Source of the DNA: Candidatus Harrisonbacteria bacterium
GTDB taxonomy: Bacteria; Patescibacteriota; Minisyncoccia; UBA6257; 02-FULL-45-10c
Length of the DNA stretch: 43,173 bases
NCBI GenBank assembly: GCA_016214655.1
Contig: JACROC010000001.1
Coordinates: forward strand, 1 to 43,173
Direction of reading: 5' to 3'
Shown here: positions 34,452-43,173 of the stretch, piece after piece
How positions within the stretch are numbered: the first letter of the stretch is position 1
How the letters are laid out: every line of letters starts with the position of its first letter
Notes under the pieces: generated by a model
What the model saw: only the letters and a program-made list of their open reading frames with translations
Told to the model about the DNA's origin: nothing
Database searches by the model: none
Made by a program: the position numbers and the translations under genes

Positions 34452-34505
34452 GTCATATCAGACTTATTAGTCCTATTAATCTTATTTATCCTATTGGTTC
34501 TATAA
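34452..34505 (+). repeat. 9-bp-period repeat array downstream of smc
   Basis: Six 9-mers start right after the smc stop: GTCATATCA, GACTTATTA, GTCCTATTA, ATCTTATTT, ATCCTATTG, GTTCTATAA. Same orientation and consensus (about GWCYTATTA) as the upstream array. Confidence 0.8.
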
Positions 34506-34528
34506 GACGAAAAATTAGGGCATCTGAG

Positions 34529-34672
34529 TTATCCACAACTCCAAATGCCGGATGATATTAGATAAAAATCTATAAAAAAGTCAATACCTCAATTGTGGAT
34601 AACTTCCTCCTGTGGATAACTAGGCATTATATAATATAGGCAATTTGATAAAATTATATATGACGTTAATTT
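34529..34672. other. DnaA-box cluster with AT-rich flank: candidate oriC
   Basis: Three perfect DnaA boxes: TTATCCACA at 34529-34537 and its reverse complement TGTGGATAA at 34594-34602 and 34611-34619. Runs of almost pure A/T follow (34625-34672, with TATATAATATA and AAATTATATATG), as in a DNA unwinding element. The 232-nt gap has no coding potential. TTGATA-16-TAATTT (34645-34672) could be a weak promoter for the next gene. Against an origin: ftsH and smc point toward it, and dnaA/dnaN are not adjacent. Confidence 0.55.
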
Positions 34673-34683
34673 AAGTCATATTT

Positions 34684-37600
34684 GTGAGTAAAAAAACCAT
34701 CAATCTTCTAGATCCAAACCACACTCGGGTATTTTCTTTACCCCGTGATCGCTTTGCGATTTTACGGGGCCTTTCTTTCCTCTCTGCCGTCACCCTAACC
34801 ACCCTCTACATCGTCTATTCTGCTTCCGGAGCTAATACGACTATCGGAAATAATATCTCCACCTCCGGAACTCTGACCGTCGGAGGTATCTCTAGATTAT
34901 CCAGCGGACTCTATGCTTCTTCTACACTCCAGGCCTCCGGAACCACAACTCTTTATGATACTCTGTCTATCGCCGGAGCTGTTTCGGCTTCCTCCACATT
35001 CCAAGTCACCGGCAATACCAGAATCTACGGCGATCTGACGGTTGACGGCACTACCAGTTTAGGAGGCATCTCTTTATCCAATCCTTCTTTCACCGGCAAC
35101 ACTTCGGTTCAACAAGATCTTTTCGTTTATGGCGGAGATATTAATCTCGGCACCGGATCGGCTACTTCAACTTTGACTTCGGCTAATGGGAAGTTAGGAG
35201 TGGGGAGTACGAGTCCATCTCAAACTCTGGCAGTGCAAGGGAATGCTCTTTTCTCCGGCAATATAACAAGTGTGGCGAATATTACTGCGACGGGAACACT
35301 CTCGCTCACCGGAACTTCCGGAACTTCTACGATTGCCAGCGGGCAAGGATTTACAATCGGTTCATCCCAATTCGTAGTCCAGCAGGGGAGCGGGAATGTG
35401 GGTATTGGAACGAGTACGCCAAGTCAGAAGTTATATGTCGAGGGCAGATCTTTTTTCAATAATAACGCCTATAACTTTATTACAGTCAATTCTCAGCTCA
35501 GTGATGCTTATTTGCGTTTGGCAGGGGGAGGCGTTGAGAAGTGGTTTATCAGAAATGATTTCGACGATAGCCATAAATTCCAAATTGGGAACGAGGCCAT
35601 GGCAACTGACAACACCGCGGCGGTGTTGACAATTTTACAAAGCGGCAACGTCGGCATCGGCACTACCACTCCATCCAAAACTTTCTCCGTCCAAGGAGAC
35701 TCTCTCTTCTCCGGTAATCTCAGTGTGGCGAATGTGACGGCTACCGGAACTCTTAACGTCACTGGACTTACTACGCTTGGGAATGCCTCCACAACTCAAA
35801 TTTCTTCAACTGGTTCTTCATATTTTGCAACAAGCGGCGGCAGCGTCGGCATCGCTTCAACTTCTCCGCTGGCCCAACTTTCTGTGGAAATGGGTACGAA
35901 TCCTTTTGCTCTTTGGGTAGGAGATAGCGGGACTTCTACTCCGGCGTTGGCAGTAAGCGGTGCGGGAAATGTCAGTATCGGAACAGTAAGTCATCCACAA
36001 AAATTAGCTGTCTACGGCGATTCAGATGGCGAGATTGGCATTGTAGTAGGCAATACTAATACCGGAGCATCTTCAGTTGCTTCTTTTGTGATGGATGGAC
36101 AAGGAAATAATTTTCGTATTAAAAACTGGGGTGACGGCACAGCTAACGCTAATCTTACTGAATTCCATTCTTCCGCCACCGGAGCCAGGTTCGCTTTTAG
36201 TGGTGGCAACGTCGGCATCGGCACCACTACTCCAAACTGGAATTTCCAGACTGCCGGCACCCGACCTTTTGCAGTTCTTTCGGATACTTCTGCCGGAATC
36301 GATGCAAAACATTGGTTTACTTCATCTCAAGGCGGTAACTTCTATGTCGGCACTTCCACTGATTCACTGAATGCCACCAGTACTTATTTGACGATTGCGA
36401 ATGGCGGGAATGTGGGGATTGGTACTACTACTCCAACCCAAAAATTTAATGTTGACGGCCCGGTCTTATTTGGAAATCAGCCTTGGCCTTCCGTATCTGC
36501 GGCGCGGACTGGGCGTATGGCGCTTACCCAGACTAGTGGCAATGCAGCTTTATTCTTTTTTGATGATACCGCGGTCGCCGCAAACAATACGTTTGGAACA
36601 ATCGCTTTTGAGGGGAGGAAAGACGATACCGGTCCAGTATATGACGTGTTTGCTCAAATTAAAGCCGCTAAAGAAAATGCTAATCAAAATGATCGTGGCG
36701 GTTATCTAAGTTTCATCACCAGTTCTAATAGCTTGGGTACACAAACTGAGCAGTTGAGGATTACTTCACTAGGATTAGTGGGCATCGGCACCACCACTCC
36801 ATCTCAAACTCTGGCAGTGCAGGGGAATGCTTTATTTTCCGGAAATCTTAGCGTGGCAAATATTACGGCGACGGGAACTTTGAATGTAACCGGCGCAACC
36901 ACCCTTTCTTCTACTCTTTCTACTGGGACTTCGACACTTAACAACCTTATTGTTACAAACACCTCTTCCTCAACCTTTGCCGGACCGATCTCTAATACTT
37001 CTGGCAATCTTATTGTTGCGCCGACTGGAACTTCTAATAATCTTTTACTTAACCCGTATGGTGGCAACGTCGGCATTGGCTCTACCACGCCAGGATTTCC
37101 TTTGAGCGTCACAAAAACCAACGGATTATCTGCATATTTTGATGGCGGAACCACTGATGCCAGTTTTTATATGAACCAAGGGTCTGTTAGTGGTCCGAGT
37201 ACGGTAGCGGGTATTCGTACTAATAGCGGCAGTCCTGCTTTTAATGCCAAAAACGGAGGCGCTATCTATTTTAACAGAGATGTTGCCTCTGCTGATGTGA
37301 TATTTCAGTATAATAGCGGAGTTAGCAATTCTCTGGTTGTTTCCGGGAGTAGCGGAAATGTCGGTATTGGGACTACTACTCCGATGAGTCTTTTTTCACT
37401 CAGTTCCTCTGAGCCTATTATTACAATCGCAGGTACGGGTGCGGCCACAGCAAAACAAATTCGTTTTGTCGGACCAGCCGGTTCTGCTACAGTTTCTAAC
37501 TGGCAAGTGGGAGCAGATGCCCAAGCTAATGATGCTTTCACCTTTACGCCATCCACTGCGGCAGGAGGATTCACCTTTTCATCTCCGGCACTGTCGATTC

Positions 37601-40600
37601 TAAATACCGGCAGCGTCGGTATTGGAACCGCTACTCCCTCTACCACTTTTGCAGTTCAAGGCAACGCCTTATTCTCCGGCAACATCTCTAGTGTGGCGAA
37701 TATCATGGCAACTGGGACTCTTACCGTAACAGGAACATCAGGGACTTCCACCATAGGTTCAATTACTATTGGCCCGAACGGAAAAATCGGAATTGGCACC
37801 ACTACCCCCAATATCGCCAATTTTGAAGTGGCGACAAGGACGATTGCTTTCAATTCCGGAGCTGACGGCTCGCTTGGCCCGTGGGCAACGACTACTAGTA
37901 TGCAGTCTGGCGTGACTTTACATACATCAGTTGCTTCTAATGGTTATATTTATGTAATGGGCGGCTTGATTTCGGGTTGCAATGCAAATGGCTGTAATGA
38001 AACTTTTTATACTAAAGTAAATAGCGATGGCTCTCTCGGTTCTTGGGCAACCAGCACTAATCTTATACCCGGTGTTCACTTCCAGCATTCTTCGGTGACT
38101 GCTAATGGCTATATTTATATACTCGGAGGATATGACGGTCAGAGCGCTGTTTATTATGCCAAAATAAATAGAGATGGTGATACCAGCGCTTGGTCAACAA
38201 ATATAAATCCATTGCCTTATGGTATTTGGCGAGCGTCAGCAGCTACGGCTAATGGATATATTTATGTAATTGGGGGTACACCTGATACTGGTGGTTCGAC
38301 TACTACCGTTAGTTATGCAAAATTAAATAGTGATGGTTCTACGAGTTCCTGGGCTTCAACAACAGCCTTAACTGTTGCGTCAATAGAGCATTCTTCAGTC
38401 GCTGCCAATGGTTATGTTTATGTTCTTGGCGATGGTACTAATAAAGTTTATTACGCCAAAATAAATAGCGATGGTACTCTTAACAACTGGCGGCAAAATT
38501 CTAATAATCTCCCAACTGCTACATCTCTTACTTCTGCAGTAGTTGCCAGTGGTTATATTTATGTTGTTGGCGGCTACAGTACCAGCGGAGTTTATTATGC
38601 CAAACTGAATAGCGATGGTTCTATTGGTCCATGGTCTACTACAAATATGCCGGCTTATAGAAATGGCCATACATCAGTTGTAGTTAATGGTTACGTTTAT
38701 GTGATTGGCGGCAAAGAATATCCAGGTAGCACAAACATGGCAACGGTTTCTTATGCTTCCACTGCCCGCACTCAAATAGCTGGGAATCTTGATTTAATTG
38801 GTCTTGCCAGTTCTACGGTTTCCGATTTAGCAGGTGACAACGGTAGCGTCGGCGGTTCAATCTTCGCCGGAAATATTTTCTCTCAAAATAGATTGGAAGT
38901 TGGAGGCAACTCATCCCTTTGGGGTGGACTGAATGTAAATGGATTATTCTCGTTAACAGCTTCTTCTTCCGCCCCACAAAATCAATCTATCTTTTCTATC
39001 CAAAACGCCACCGGCACTGCTCCGTTGTTTACAGTGCAATATGACGGAAAAGTTGGAATTGGGACATCATCTTTGACGGCTGTCTTGGGACTTCAAAAAC
39101 CATCAACTGGCTCTATATTTAATATTTCAAATAATCTCGCCGGTGATTTATTAACGGTAAATAATAGTGGACAACTGGGATTGGGCACTACTTCTCCATC
39201 TCAAACTCTGGCAGTTCAAGGCAATGCCTTATTCTCCGGCAACATTTCTAGCGTGGCGAACATTACGGCGACGGGGACAGCAACCATCGGCGGGTCAACA
39301 AACAGCAACCAGCTGACTATTAGAGAACATGCTAATCAAGCTCAAGCCACCGCTCCCTTTGTGATTGTTGGCCGTGATGGCTCAACTGCGTTAGAAATAA
39401 GAGTCGGAACTTCATCTCAATCCAATACTCTCATCGGTCTTGATGCTGGAAAATTAATTACTGTAGGAGGTACTGCAAATACCGCATTAGGGCTTTCTGC
39501 GCTTGAAGATCTTACTACCGGCGATAGCAATGTTGCAGTGGGAAATAGTGCCTTGGCTAATATTGCCACTACAAATATGAATACTGCTATTGGTTCTACT
39601 GCCTTGTATCAAACCACTTCGGGCTATCAAAATACAGCTGTAGGCGCAGAGGCTTCTTATTATAATATTTCAGGTATTAACAATGTAGCTGTTGGCCAAG
39701 GGGCTCTTACTAATAGTAGAACTGGTAATAATAATGTGGCTATTGGAGAGGCTGTTCTCAATTATAATGGTTCAGCAACTAATACTACCGCGGTTGGTTT
39801 TCAGGCAGGCTTCGGCGTTGCCGGAACCAGCAACCAAAACAATTCTCTTTTTGGATATTCGGCTGGATATGGACTTTCTACCGGCTCAAATAACCTTCTT
39901 TTTGGCTACCAAGCTGGAGATGCTCTTACCACTGGCTCAAACAATATAATAGTAGGCTACGACATAGACGCCCCGTCAAACACTGGAAGCAACCAGCTCT
40001 CCATCGGCAACCTTCTTTTTGGCACTGGCATAGACGGAACAGGAACTACTATTAGTAGTGGGAATATCGGTATCGGCACAACAACACCAAGTACCAAATT
40101 TGCAGTTCAAGGTAATGCTTTGTTCTCCGGAAATCTTAGTTTAGCTAATTTAGCGGCAACTGGAAGTATTAGTATAACTGCCAACACTAGCGGTATTCAG
40201 ACAAATTCATTATTTATTATTCAAAACGCCACTGGCACTGCGCCTATATTTACCGCACTCTATAACGGCAATATCGGCATCGGCACCTCCACTCCAAATG
40301 CCCAACTGAATATTTTTGCTTCTTCTACAGTTAACACAACAGCTTTGAAAGTAGATACAGATGGAGCGCTTGGGCCTTTTGCGAGTAGCTCTGTTTCATT
40401 GCCAGGTGTTAGAAAATATCATGGTACCGCCGCTGCTAATGGTTATGTGTATGTAGTTGGAGGTGGAAATGCAAGCAATGCCACCCAATCCTCTGTTTAT
40501 TATTCCAAGCTTAATAGTGACGGTTCCATTAATTCCTGGCAAACTAACATGAACTCTCTGCCGGCTGGTGGGGCATTTGCTCCGAGCTCTTTTGTTGCCA

Positions 40601-43173
40601 ATGGCTATATATATTCAATCGGAGGCGGCGCAAGTATTAATGATGACTCGGTAACAACACAAGTTTATTATGCCAAGCTTAATAAAGATGGTTCAACTGG
40701 TTCTTGGAAAATTAATGCCAATACTTTACCGGTTGCCGGCAGATTTGAGCATTCTACCGTTGCTGCTAATGGTTATGTATATGTAATGGGCGGCTGCCAA
40801 GGAAATTGCGGTTCAGCTACTTCATCAGTTGTTTATGCTAAATTAAATGGCGATGGTTCTATCGGCATATGGGCGAGTACGACAGCTATGGCAGCGCCTA
40901 GATTGGGCGCCGCTTCTGTTGTTGCTAACGGTTATGTGTATGTAATAAGTGGTTATAGCGGTGGCAGCAAAACAGATGTCTATTATGCCAAAATAAATAA
41001 TGATGGTTCTCTTGGAAATTGGTCAATTAATTCTTATAGTTTACCAACGTCTGGCTCATATGGGGAGGGCGTTGGTGCCACTGTTGTTAATGGTTATGTA
41101 TATGTAGGAGGAGGGGGCGTGGCAGTAAACGCACCAATATCTTATGCCAAGCTTAATAGCGATGGCTCTACCGGTCCGTGGCGGACTACAAGTATCTTGC
41201 CGTCAGCTAACGCCGCATATGGTGGATTTGTTGGCATTGTCACTGTTAATGGTTATATATACGCAATTGGCCAGTACACTAATCTAGCAACTTTTTACGC
41301 CTCAACTGCCCGCACTCAAATAGCGGGGAATCTTGATTTGATTGGACTTGCTAGTAGCACACTTTCAGATTTTGGAGGCGATAACGGCAGCGTCGGCGGT
41401 TCTATATTTGCCGGAGACATATTCAGCGCTGGAAAATTAACAGTGATGAATAATACCCAATTAATGGGCGGCTTAGCTGTTAATGATTTATTTTCCTTAA
41501 CCGCTTCTACCAGCGCCCCTCAAGATTCTTCCATCTTCAGCATCCAAAACGCTACTTCATCATCGCCGTTGTTTACAGTTCAATACAACGGTAACATCGG
41601 CATCGGAACTTCTACTCCGAATGCTCAACTGAATATTTTTGCTTCTGCCACTACCAGCGCTTTGAATATCACTACAAACGGCGCGCTTAGCGCTTGGGCA
41701 ACAAGCACTAACTTCATTACCGAGAGGAGGATACAGTCTGGCGTTGCCGCTAATGGATATATCTATACGATCGGCGGAAGGAGTACCTCCAATAATGTTA
41801 TTAAATCTATTGAATATTCCAAAATAAATAGTGACGGTTCGCCCGGCGTTTGGGCAACCAGCACCAATCCTTTGCCGCTTAATACAGAACAGCAAACTTC
41901 ACATGTTGCTAATGGCTATCTCTATGCGATTGGCGGTGAAACCACTATAGGCGGCACTGCCAGAAATACTGTTTATTACGCCAAGCTTCGCGGCGATGGC
42001 ACTAATGATTCTTGGCAAACTGATTATTTGCCGATTGGCCGTAAACTTCACAGTTCGGCAGTGGCGAACGGGTTTTTATATGTTTTTGGCGGAATTGATG
42101 AGAGCGGCAGCGCCACTTCCTCGGTTATATTTGCAAGATTAAACAGCGACGGCTCTGTTGGTTCTTGGGCAAGCACAACCGCGCTGGCTGTGGCAGATTA
42201 TCAGTTGGCTGCCGTTGTTGCTAATGGCTATATCTACACTTTTGCCGGCGATACTTCTCCTACCACTAAAACTTATTACGCAAGAATTAATAATGATGGC
42301 ACGCTTGGCAATTGGACAGCCGGTACTACGATTACCGGAACGCATGGCGACTTGGGTCAGGATGCGGTAGTTCTTAATGGCTATGTTTATTTAATCGGCG
42401 GAGGACCATCGGCTAACTCTAAAGATGTTTCTTATGCAAAGTTAAACAGCGATGGTTCTATCGGGACTTGGAAAGATGAAGCTACGTTTCCTGAAAACAT
42501 TGGCAATGCAATAACGGTCACAACTAATGGCTATATTTACATAATTGGAGGAAGTCTTAGTAACGGCGCTTTGCCAAGCAGTAAAGTTTTCTATACTTCT
42601 GCCGCCAGAACCACAATCTCCGGGTCTTTGGATTTGCTCAAAAATACGAATTTGCCGCTTACCGGTTGGGCAGGAGACAATGGCAGTGTGGGCGGCGCGA
42701 TTTATGCTGGCAGCATATTTTCTCAAAACAATTTAGAAGTTTCTGGCAACACTCAATTATGGAATGGCCTTGGCGTAAATGGAATTTTCTCTTTATCCGC
42801 CTCAACCAGCGCCCCTCAAGATTCTTCCATCTTCAGCATCCAAAACGCCACCGGCACTGCTCCGTTGTTTACAGTGCAATATGACGGAAAAGTTGGAATT
42901 GGGACATCATCTTTGACGGCTGTCTTGGGACTTCAAAAACCATCAACTGGCTCTTTATTTAATATTTCAAATAATCTCGCCGGTGATTTATTAACGGTAA
43001 ATAATAGTGGACAACTGGGATTGGGCACTACTTCTCCATCTCAAACTCTGGCAGTTCAAGGCAATGCCTTATTCTCCGGAGATTTGACGCTAGCTAATTT
43101 GACTGCGACTGGAACTCTTACTTTATCTGGCACTTCTGGAACTTCTACTATCGCCAGCGGGCAAGGATTCACA
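34684..43173 (+). CDS. giant fibre-like surface protein with tail-fibre repeats, three kelch propellers and a YadA-type head, 3'-truncated
   Basis: One frame is open from GTG 34684 to the window end, 2830 codons, with no stop in the long stretches I translated; an in-frame TAA at 34672 rules out an earlier start. Residues about 24-46 are a hydrophobic export signal or anchor (FAILRGLSFLSAVTLTTLYI). The rest is rich in Thr, Ser, Gly and Asn. At least 19 copies of a GNVGIGTTTPSQ-like motif occur, often followed by LAVQGNALFSGN and VANITATGTL; in phage and bacterial fibres such motifs form trimeric beta-structure. Kelch-like propellers lie at about 1060-1359, 1890-2209 and 2333-2639, and a YadA-head-like segment at 1595-1769. 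Its role is probably attachment to a host cell or surface. The C-terminal end, possibly an intramolecular chaperone, is beyond the window. Confidence 0.88.
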   Translation, partial: MSKKTINLLDPNHTRVFSLPRDRFAILRGLSFLSAVTLTTLYIVYSASGANTTIGNNISTSGTLTVGGISRLSSGLYASSTLQASGTTTLYDTLSIAGAVSASSTFQVTGNTRIYGDLTVDGTTSLGGISLSNPSFTGNTSVQQDLFVYGGDINLGTGSATSTLTSANGKLGVGSTSPSQTLAVQGNALFSGNITSVANITATGTLSLTGTSGTSTIASGQGFTIGSSQFVVQQGSGNVGIGTSTPSQKLYVEGRSFFNNNAYNFITVNSQLSDAYLRLAGGGVEKWFIRNDFDDSHKFQIGNEAMATDNTAAVLTILQSGNVGIGTTTPSKTFSVQGDSLFSGNLSVANVTATGTLNVTGLTTLGNASTTQISSTGSSYFATSGGSVGIASTSPLAQLSVEMGTNPFALWVGDSGTSTPALAVSGAGNVSIGTVSHPQKLAVYGDSDGEIGIVVGNTNTGASSVASFVMDGQGNNFRIKNWGDGTANANLTEFHSSATGARFAFSGGNVGIGTTTPNWNFQTAGTRPFAVLSDTSAGIDAKHWFTSSQGGNFYVGTSTDSLNATSTYLTIANGGNVGIGTTTPTQKFNVDGPVLFGNQPWPSVSAARTGRMALTQTSGNAALFFFDDTAVAANNTFGTIAFEGRKDDTGPVYDVFAQIKAAKENANQNDRGGYLSFITSSNSLGTQTEQLRITSLGLVGIGTTTPSQTLAVQGNALFSGNLSVANITATGTLNVTGATTLSSTLSTGTSTLNNLIVTNTSSSTFAGPISNTSGNLIVAPTGTSNNLLLNPYGGNVGIGSTTPGFPLSVTKTNGLSAYFDGGTTDASFYMNQGSVSGPSTVAGIRTNSGSPAFNAKNGGAIYFNRDVASADVIFQYNSGVSNSLVVSGSSGNVGIGTTTPMSLFSLSSSEPIITIAGTGAATAKQIRFVGPAGSATVSNWQVGADAQANDAFTFTPSTAAGGFTFSSPALSILNTGSVGIGTATPSTTFAVQGNALFSGNISSVANIMATGTLTVTGTSGTSTIGSITIGPNGKIGIGTTTPNIANFEVATRTIAFNSGADGSLGPWATTTSMQSGVTLHTSVASNGYIYVMGGLISGCNANGCNETFYTKVNSDGSLGSWATSTNLIPGVHFQHSSVTANGYIYILGGYDGQSAVYYAKINRDGDTSAWSTNINPLPYGIWRASAATANGYIYVIGGTPDTGGSTTTVSYAKLNSDGSTSSWASTTALTVASIEHSSVAANGYVYVLGDGTNKVYYAKINSDGTLNNWRQNSNNLPTATSLTSAVVASGYIYVVGGYSTSGVYYAKLNSDGSIGPWSTTNMPAYRNGHTSVVVNGYVYVIGGKEYPGSTNMATVSYASTARTQIAGNLDLIGLASSTVSDLAGDNGSVGGSIFAGNIFSQNRLEVGGNSSLWGGLNVNGLFSLTASSSAPQNQSIFSIQNATGTAPLFTVQYDGKVGIGTSSLTAVLGLQKPSTGSIFNISNNLAGDLLTVNNSGQLGLGTTSPSQTLAVQGNALFSGNISSVANITATGTATIGGSTNSNQLTIREHANQAQATAPFVIVGRDGSTALEIRVGTSSQSNTLIGLDAGKLITVGGTANTALGLSALEDLTTGDSNVAVGNSALANIATTNMNTAIGSTALYQTTSGYQNTAVGAEASYYNISGINNVAVGQGALTNSRTGNNNVAIGEAVLNYNGSATNTTAVGFQAGFGVAGTSNQNNSLFGYSAGYGLSTGSNNLLFGYQAGDALTTGSNNIIVGYDIDAPSNTGSNQLSIGNLLFGTGIDGTGTTISSGNIGIGTTTPSTKFAVQGNALFSGNLSLANLAATGSISITANTSGIQTNSLFIIQNATGTAPIFTALYNGNIGIGTSTPNAQLNIFASSTVNTTALKVDTDGALGPFASSSVSLPGVRKYHGTAAANGYVYVVGGGNASNATQSSVYYSKLNSDGSINSWQTNMNSLPAGGAFAPSSFVANGYIYSIGGGASINDDSVTTQVYYAKLNKDGSTGSWKINANTLPVAGRFEHSTVAANGYVYVMGGCQGNCGSATSSVVYAKLNGDGSIGIWASTTAMAAPRLGAASVVANGYVYVISGYSGGSKTDVYYAKINNDGSLGNWSINSYSLPTSGSYGEGVGATVVNGYVYVGGGGVAVNAPISYAKLNSDGSTGPWRTTSILPSANAAYGGFVGIVTVNGYIYAIGQYTNLATFYASTARTQIAGNLDLIGLASSTLSDFGGDNGSVGGSIFAGDIFSAGKLTVMNNTQLMGGLAVNDLFSLTASTSAPQDSSIFSIQNATSSSPLFTVQYNGNIGIGTSTPNAQLNIFASATTSALNITTNGALSAWATSTNFITERRIQSGVAANGYIYTIGGRSTSNNVIKSIEYSKINSDGSPGVWATSTNPLPLNTEQQTSHVANGYLYAIGGETTIGGTARNTVYYAKLRGDGTNDSWQTDYLPIGRKLHSSAVANGFLYVFGGIDESGSATSSVIFARLNSDGSVGSWASTTALAVADYQLAAVVANGYIYTFAGDTSPTTKTYYARINNDGTLGNWTAGTTITGTHGDLGQDAVVLNGYVYLIGGGPSANSKDVSYAKLNSDGSIGTWKDEATFPENIGNAITVTTNGYIYIIGGSLSNGALPSSKVFYTSAARTTISGSLDLLKNTNLPLTGWAGDNGSVGGAIYAGSIFSQNNLEVSGNTQLWNGLGVNGIFSLSASTSAPQDSSIFSIQNATGTAPLFTVQYDGKVGIGTSSLTAVLGLQKPSTGSLFNISNNLAGDLLTVNNSGQLGLGTTSPSQTLAVQGNALFSGDLTLANLTATGTLTLSGTSGTSTIASGQGFT
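37861..38760 (+). repeat. first six-blade kelch-like propeller
   Basis: Six blades of about 50 residues, each with NGYIYVIGG (variants NGYIYVMGG, NGYIYILGG, NGYVYVLGD, SGYIYVVGG), then YYAKINSDGS and a Trp before the next blade. Confidence 0.8.
39001..39239 (+). repeat. long direct repeat, copy 1
   Basis: 239 bases identical to 42841-43079 except one A/T difference at 39115 (42955). It encodes the linker after a propeller (QNATGTAPLFTVQYDGKVGI onward). Confidence 0.95.
39466..39990 (+). repeat. YadA-head-like repeats
   Basis: About ten units of roughly 14-17 residues of the type GDSNVAVGNSALANI, GYQNTAVGAEASYY, GINNVAVGQGALTN, GNNNVAIGEAVL. This N-x-A-x-G-x-x-A pattern is the left-handed beta-roll of trimeric autotransporter heads. 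Confidence 0.85.
40351..41310 (+). repeat. second six-blade kelch-like propeller
   Basis: Six blades with NGYVYVVGG, NGYIYSIGG, NGYVYVMGG, NGYVYVISG, NGYVYVGGG and NGYIYAIGQ, each followed by YYAKLNSDGS-like strands. More divergent at the last blade. Confidence 0.8.
41680..42600 (+). repeat. third six-blade kelch-like propeller
   Basis: Six blades with NGYIYTIGG, NGYLYAIGG, NGFLYVFGG, NGYIYTFAG, NGYVYLIGG and NGYIYIIGG. It is joined to the second propeller by a short connector holding one GNIGIGTSTPNAQLNIFAS unit. Confidence 0.8.
42841..43079 (+). repeat. long direct repeat, copy 2
   Basis: Second copy of 39001-39239 at an offset of exactly 3840 bases (1280 codons), so it is in frame. Flanking sequence diverges sharply on both sides. 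Confidence 0.95.

Noticed and set aside
35508-42726. Several open frames of 60-115 codons on the minus strand opposite the giant gene
   Set aside because: They mirror the plus-strand repeat protein, lack promoters and ribosome sites, and show no domain; they are shadows.
35196-43173. CRISPR or other regularly spaced DNA repeats
   Set aside because: The repeats are coding, in frame, of variable spacing and degenerate at third codon positions, as expected for protein repeats.

Overview
The window reads as a chromosomal segment of a Candidate Phyla Radiation bacterium, most likely Parcubacteria/Patescibacteria. The reasons are the gene set, very tight packing, several housekeeping enzymes lacking accessory domains (PheT, ThrS, SMC), two very large Ser/Thr/Gly-rich surface proteins, and GH1/GH-A glycosidases inserted behind pheST. 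TGA is a normal stop (ATGA start/stop overlaps at 5914-5917 and 10340-10343), so this is not a code-25 lineage. Assignment to Parcubacteria is inference from gene style; no 16S is present.

Layout. (a) 1-4083: 3' part of a large exported protein with Ig/FN3-like repeats, a thrombospondin type 3 calcium-binding stretch and a C-terminal LysM-like domain. (b) 4231-5070 (-): DUF1385-like membrane protein. (c) 5199-5270: tRNA with CAT anticodon, followed by an operon running from a membrane-anchored coiled-coil/PKD protein through pheS, pheT, a small coiled-coil protein, a GH1 glycosidase and an anchored clan-A glycosidase. (d) 11441-18747: gyrB, secE, nusG, rplK, tmk, an HD phosphohydrolase, gatB and a small charged protein. 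(e) thrS (-), then divergently a 1005-residue alpha-solenoid protein of unknown role, converging on dnaE (-) and an HtrA-like protease (-). (f) 28616-34451: rpmF, nusB, rnc, ftsH and a short smc. (g) 34452-34683: a non-coding stretch with three perfect DnaA boxes and AT-rich DNA (candidate oriC or DnaA-controlled region). (h) 34684 to the window end: an open frame of 2830 codons for a giant fibre-like protein with tail-fibre-type repeats, three six-bladed kelch-like propellers and a YadA-type head segment.

The gene content is mainly translation (PheRS, ThrRS, GatB, L11, L32, tRNA), transcription/export coupling (NusG, NusB, SecE), RNA processing (RNase III), replication and chromosome upkeep (GyrB, DnaE, Tmk, SMC), and protein quality control (FtsH, HtrA). 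The two giant surface proteins and the anchored glycosidase probably serve contact with other cells or polymers.

The less expected signals are non-coding. Two copies of one multi-branched structured RNA (20555-20703 and 30139-30276) keep identical core sequences while their helices differ by compensatory changes. A 111-nt rod-like hairpin lies between the protease and rpmF. Five of the intergenic gaps hold 7-bp-period arrays, mostly arranged as inverted repeats, a sixth gap holds a 29+29 nt palindrome, and smc is flanked by 9-bp-period arrays. Many promoters have a -10 box only 6-9 nt before the start codon, implying leaderless mRNAs. Several terminators carry the gene's stop codon inside or at the base of the hairpin.
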